A stretch of DNA of 35,318 bases from Micromonospora phaseoli (GTDB lineage Bacteria > Actinomycetota > Actinomycetes > Mycobacteriales > Micromonosporaceae). The position numbers and the translations under genes are program-made. The notes under the pieces were generated by a model. It worked only from the letters and a program-made list of their open reading frames with translations, was not told the origin of the DNA and did no database searches. Below are positions 33,081 to 35,318 of the stretch, piece by piece (position 1 is the first letter of the stretch; every line of letters starts with the position of its first letter). The stretch spans positions 1-35,318 of the forward strand of contig NZ_FNYV01000021.1 in the NCBI RefSeq assembly GCF_900109115.1, written 5' to 3'.

Positions 33081-33617
33081 GTGAGTGGACTCGTTACCGA
33101 CAACCGGCTGCTGATCCGCTCGGCGGAACCGGCGGACACCGAGGTGCTGCACCGGTTCATCGTCGAACTGACCGAGGCCGAGGAGTTCCCCGGCACGGTG
33201 ACGGCGCAGCCGGCGGACGTGGCGAACGCCCTGTTCGGTGCCCGTCCGGTCGCCGAGGCGGTGGTGGCCGCCGTCGCCGACGAACCGGTCGGCTTCGCGC
33301 TCTACTACCCGACCTACAGCACCGTTCTCGGTCGGCCCGGCATCCACCTGGAGGACCTGTACGTGCGGCCGGAGCACCGCGGCGACGGCATCGGCCGGGC
33401 ACTGCTGGCCCACCTGGCGAGGTTGGCCCTGGCGCGCGGCTGTGGCCGCCTCGAATGGTGGGTGCTGCGCACCAACGATCCGGCCCTGCGCTTCTACCGA
33501 CGGCTGCACGCCCGCACCGTCGACGAGATCGACGTGCTTCGGATCGACGGAGAGCGGCTGCGGGCCCTGGCCACCGAGACCGACCGGTCCGAGGTCGACC
33601 ACGGCGTGGCTCAGTGA
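33081..33617 (+). CDS. GNAT-family N-acetyltransferase
   Basis: 178 aa from GTG at 33081. The acetyl-CoA-binding motif A is LEDLYVRPEHRGDGIGRALL (Q/RxxGxG/A as RGDGIG), followed by motif B WWVLRTNDPALRFYRRLHA. The layout matches the small diamine-N-acetyltransferase-like group (SSAT-like), with LIRSAEPADTEVLHRFIVEL at the N-terminus. The acceptor is probably an amine but is not determinable. The gene's last 7 nt overlap the last 7 nt of the convergent lycopene cyclase gene. Confidence 0.92.
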   Translation: MSGLVTDNRLLIRSAEPADTEVLHRFIVELTEAEEFPGTVTAQPADVANALFGARPVAEAVVAAVADEPVGFALYYPTYSTVLGRPGIHLEDLYVRPEHRGDGIGRALLAHLARLALARGCGRLEWWVLRTNDPALRFYRRLHARTVDEIDVLRIDGERLRALATETDRSEVDHGVAQ

Positions 33618-34867
33618 CCCGAGACGTCGACAGCCGGCGGATCGGCACCGACGACGGGGGGCGGCACCGTCCAGATCGGGCGCCGCGACGGGGCGAGCCG
33701 ATCGCGTAGCCGACCGGCGGCATCGGCGAAGGTGGCGGTGACCATCGGTCGCAGCCGGGTCGAGCGCATCACCGCCAGGTCCTCGGCCACGGTGGTGGCG
33801 CCGTCGAGGAACCGCAGCACCCGCTGCGCCGGGTTGCGATCGAAGAGCCGACCGAAGAACTCGGGGCCGCCGACCAGGTCGCGGTCCAGCGCCCGCAGCG
33901 CGACCGCGTCCATCCAGCGGTGCCGGCGGGGGTACGCGGACGCCGGCACCGGCGGCCGTCCAGCGGCCACCGCCCGGGCCACCTGCTCGGCCTGACGATG
34001 CATGGCGGAGAAGGTGAAGCCGGTCGAGGGACGGGTCGCTCCGCCGGCCGTGCCGAGACGGACCACCCGGGGCGAGGGGCGGGCGACGAACGGCCCGTCG
34101 GTCATCGGGATGACGCCGTTCTCGACCTCGGTGACGGTGAGGCGGGCCGGGTCGAGGCCGAGCAGGTCGCGGTAGCCGGCCAACGCCCGATCGTAGGCCG
34201 CGCCGGTGAGCAGGGCCGGTGAGAACTCGGTGTACTCGACCAACGCGTACCGGCTGTCGACCGGCAGCACGTAGCCGAACGAGACCCCCCGGGCGGGTTG
34301 CGGCGTGCGGAAATCCATCAGGACGGCCCGCCCCGGGTCGAAGACCGGCCGATCGGCGGTCAGCCACCAGCCCCGGAAATGCTGCAACCAGTTCGTCCGC
34401 CCAGGCCGGCGCGGTGGTCGCGGCCGGGAGTCCAGCACCCAGCGGGCCCGCAGCACCGGCCGGTCGGCATCGGTCCGCACCAGTACCCGGTCACCGTCGT
34501 CGTCGAGAGCGTCGGCGGCGGCGGCGATCCGGGTCACGCCGAGACGTCGCTCCGCCTCGGCGGCCCGGTCGTAGATCGGGCCGGAGCGCAGCATCGCGTA
34601 CCGCAGCGGGGCGAGTTCCAGCGCGCGGTGCCCGCCGGCGGTGACCACCTCGACCTGCGACCAGCTGGCGCTGAGCAGGTCGTCCAGGTCGTTGCCCGGA
34701 TGGTCCCAGAAGGCCCACGTCCGGTCCTGGCCACGCCGGCGAACCGGGTCGACGACGGCGATCCGCAGGTCGCGTACGTCGTGCCGGTCCAGCGCGGCAA
34801 GCACGAGTGAGGCGGCACCACCCCCGCCGACCAGGGCGAGGTCGACGTCGACCGGCGGGGAACTCAT
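33611..34867 (-). CDS. crtY: Lycopene cyclase (CrtY/CrtL type)
   Basis: 418 aa flavoprotein of the lycopene cyclase family, which cyclises the ends of lycopene to beta-ionone rings at the membrane. Motifs: dinucleotide-binding VGGGGAASLVLAAL (N-terminus), WAFWDH, FGYVLPVDSRYALVEYTEFSP, and GTAGGATRPSTGFTFSAMHRQAE near residue 275. Length is typical. No other carotenoid gene (crtB, crtI, crtE) is in the window, so this copy is separated from the pathway. ATG at 34865-34867 has only a weak ribosome site. The intergenic repeat at 34888-34940 lies directly upstream. Gene symbol is by family resemblance. Confidence 0.9.
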   Translation of the reverse strand: MSSPPVDVDLALVGGGGAASLVLAALDRHDVRDLRIAVVDPVRRRGQDRTWAFWDHPGNDLDDLLSASWSQVEVVTAGGHRALELAPLRYAMLRSGPIYDRAAEAERRLGVTRIAAAADALDDDGDRVLVRTDADRPVLRARWVLDSRPRPPRRPGRTNWLQHFRGWWLTADRPVFDPGRAVLMDFRTPQPARGVSFGYVLPVDSRYALVEYTEFSPALLTGAAYDRALAGYRDLLGLDPARLTVTEVENGVIPMTDGPFVARPSPRVVRLGTAGGATRPSTGFTFSAMHRQAEQVARAVAAGRPPVPASAYPRRHRWMDAVALRALDRDLVGGPEFFGRLFDRNPAQRVLRFLDGATTVAEDLAVMRSTRLRPMVTATFADAAGRLRDRLAPSRRPIWTVPPPVVGADPPAVDVSGH

Positions 34868-34887
34868 CCGATCACGCTACCCGCTGC

Positions 34888-34940
34888 AAGGAGGGGACCC
34901 TTCTTAACGCCTGGTGTATAGGAAGGGCCCCCTCTTAACA
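34888..34940 (-). repeat. Intergenic repeat of two related 19-nt units
   Basis: On the minus strand two near copies, GTTAAGAGGGGGCCCTTCC and GTTAAGAAGGGTCCCCTCC (16 of 19 identical), are separated by TATACACCAGGC. Each core (GGGCCC-like) is partly palindromic. The middle contains TATACA, and TTGTTA lies 15 nt upstream of it, so the element could hold the promoter of lycopene cyclase. CCCTTCCTATAC recurs next to the hairpin at 1042-1053, which suggests a dispersed element. Confidence 0.65.
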
Positions 34941-34994
34941 AGGCCAGCCAGCTACGGCCGCCGCTGGTCGAGCATCCTGGTGTACGGGGAGACG

Positions 34995-35033
34995 CCGCTG
35001 GCCGGCACCCGGGGTACGGGTGCCGGCCAGCGG
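34995..35033. terminator. Strong hairpin behind the right-edge gene
   Basis: CCGCTGGCCGGCACCC (34995-35010) pairs perfectly over 16 bp with GGGTGCCGGCCAGCGG (35018-35033) around a 7-nt loop. It lies 60 nt downstream of the stop of the leftward lysozyme-like gene. The T-rich tail (TTTCC) is on the rightward side, so it may be bidirectional. Confidence 0.85.
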
Positions 35034-35093
35034 TTTCCTGCTCCCCCTCTGTCGAGGAAAGTCTGATCGAGATGTGGGTCAGATGTTGCGGGG

Positions 35094-35318
35094 TCAGCTG
35101 TTCCAGTGCTGCGCGACCAGGTCGGCGGCCAACTGCTCCCACTGGGCGTAGTGATCCGGGTACGCCGACACCTGCACGGTCTGCGCGGCCACGGTCAGCG
35201 GCATGTCCTGCCAGCCGTCGACCTGCTTCAGACCCTTCAGGAACGCCAGGGTCGAGTACTCCGGGTCGGTGATCTGCTCCACCGTGCCCCAACCAGAGGT
35301 CGGACGCTGCTGGAACAG
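35094..35318 (-). CDS. Lysozyme-like secreted protein, C-terminal fragment (cut by window edge)
   Basis: The last 74 codons of a leftward gene that continues beyond the right edge; stop TGA at 35094-35096. The peptide starts LFQQRPTSGWGTVEQITDPE and ends ADLVAQHWNS. It aligns without gaps with the C-terminus of the 1056-1754 protein, about 53 of 72 residues identical, including QQRP-SGWGT, QITDPEYS and AAQTVQVSAYP. The signal peptide and catalytic-Glu helix would lie outside the window. A hairpin follows the stop, as it does behind the other copy. Confidence 0.88.
   Translation of the reverse strand: MFQQRPTSGWGTVEQITDPEYSTLAFLKGLKQVDGWQDMPLTVAAQTVQVSAYPDHYAQWEQLAADLVAQHWNS

Overview
The window is about 35 kb of very GC-rich DNA with dense genes, many GTG starts and frequent 1-8 nt gene overlaps. 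It encodes a mycothiol-dependent formaldehyde dehydrogenase, Tat-type lipoproteins, an F420/FMN luciferase-like oxidoreductase, an MMPL exporter and a MocR regulator. Together these point to a chromosomal segment of a mycothiol-producing actinomycete. The gene style and an intergenic GTTAAGA(A/G)GGG-type repeat suggest Micromonosporaceae (Micromonospora or a relative); this assignment is inference. I see no tRNA, rRNA, CRISPR array, transposase, integrase or phage gene.

Layout. 1-1754: parts of a secreted lysozyme-like family (one 5' fragment at the left edge, one full gene) flank a small PH-like protein gene. 1974-4858 (minus): DUF3626 protein, an MBL hydrolase and S-(hydroxymethyl)mycothiol dehydrogenase; the last two overlap and look like one formaldehyde-detoxification unit. 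5256-8292 (minus): phosphotransferase-fold protein, Baeyer-Villiger-type flavin monooxygenase and SDR, probably one operon. 8400-14432 (plus): four genes joined by three GTGA overlaps: an ABC-ATPase-like protein without catalytic motifs, a Tat-lipoprotein solute-binding protein, a fused double permease, and a membrane-anchored STAND/TPR protein with a broken P-loop. This is the best candidate for an undescribed system.

14515-17073: a MocR regulator diverges from a truncated LysE-type exporter fragment and a B3/B4-domain protein, with an inverted repeat between them. 17086-19990: an UlaG-like MBL hydrolase, then a MarR regulator divergent from a luciferase-like monooxygenase fused to a hemerythrin domain, with an AT-rich palindrome between them. 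20004-24237 (minus): sensor kinase, LuxR-type response regulator and MMPL transporter. 24447-28591 (minus): a complete carbohydrate-type ABC importer in the order permease, binding lipoprotein, ATPase, permease. 28618-31407 (minus): a large secreted beta-propeller protein.

31557-34867: pentapeptide-repeat protein with a Cys-rich N-terminus, RNase HI, a GNAT acetyltransferase and a lycopene cyclase. The right edge holds an intergenic repeat, a strong hairpin and the 3' end of another lysozyme-like paralogue about 74% identical to the 1056-1754 protein over the shared part. Two transport systems with opposite character (one normal, one with degenerate nucleotide-binding parts) lie about 10 kb apart, which invites comparison.
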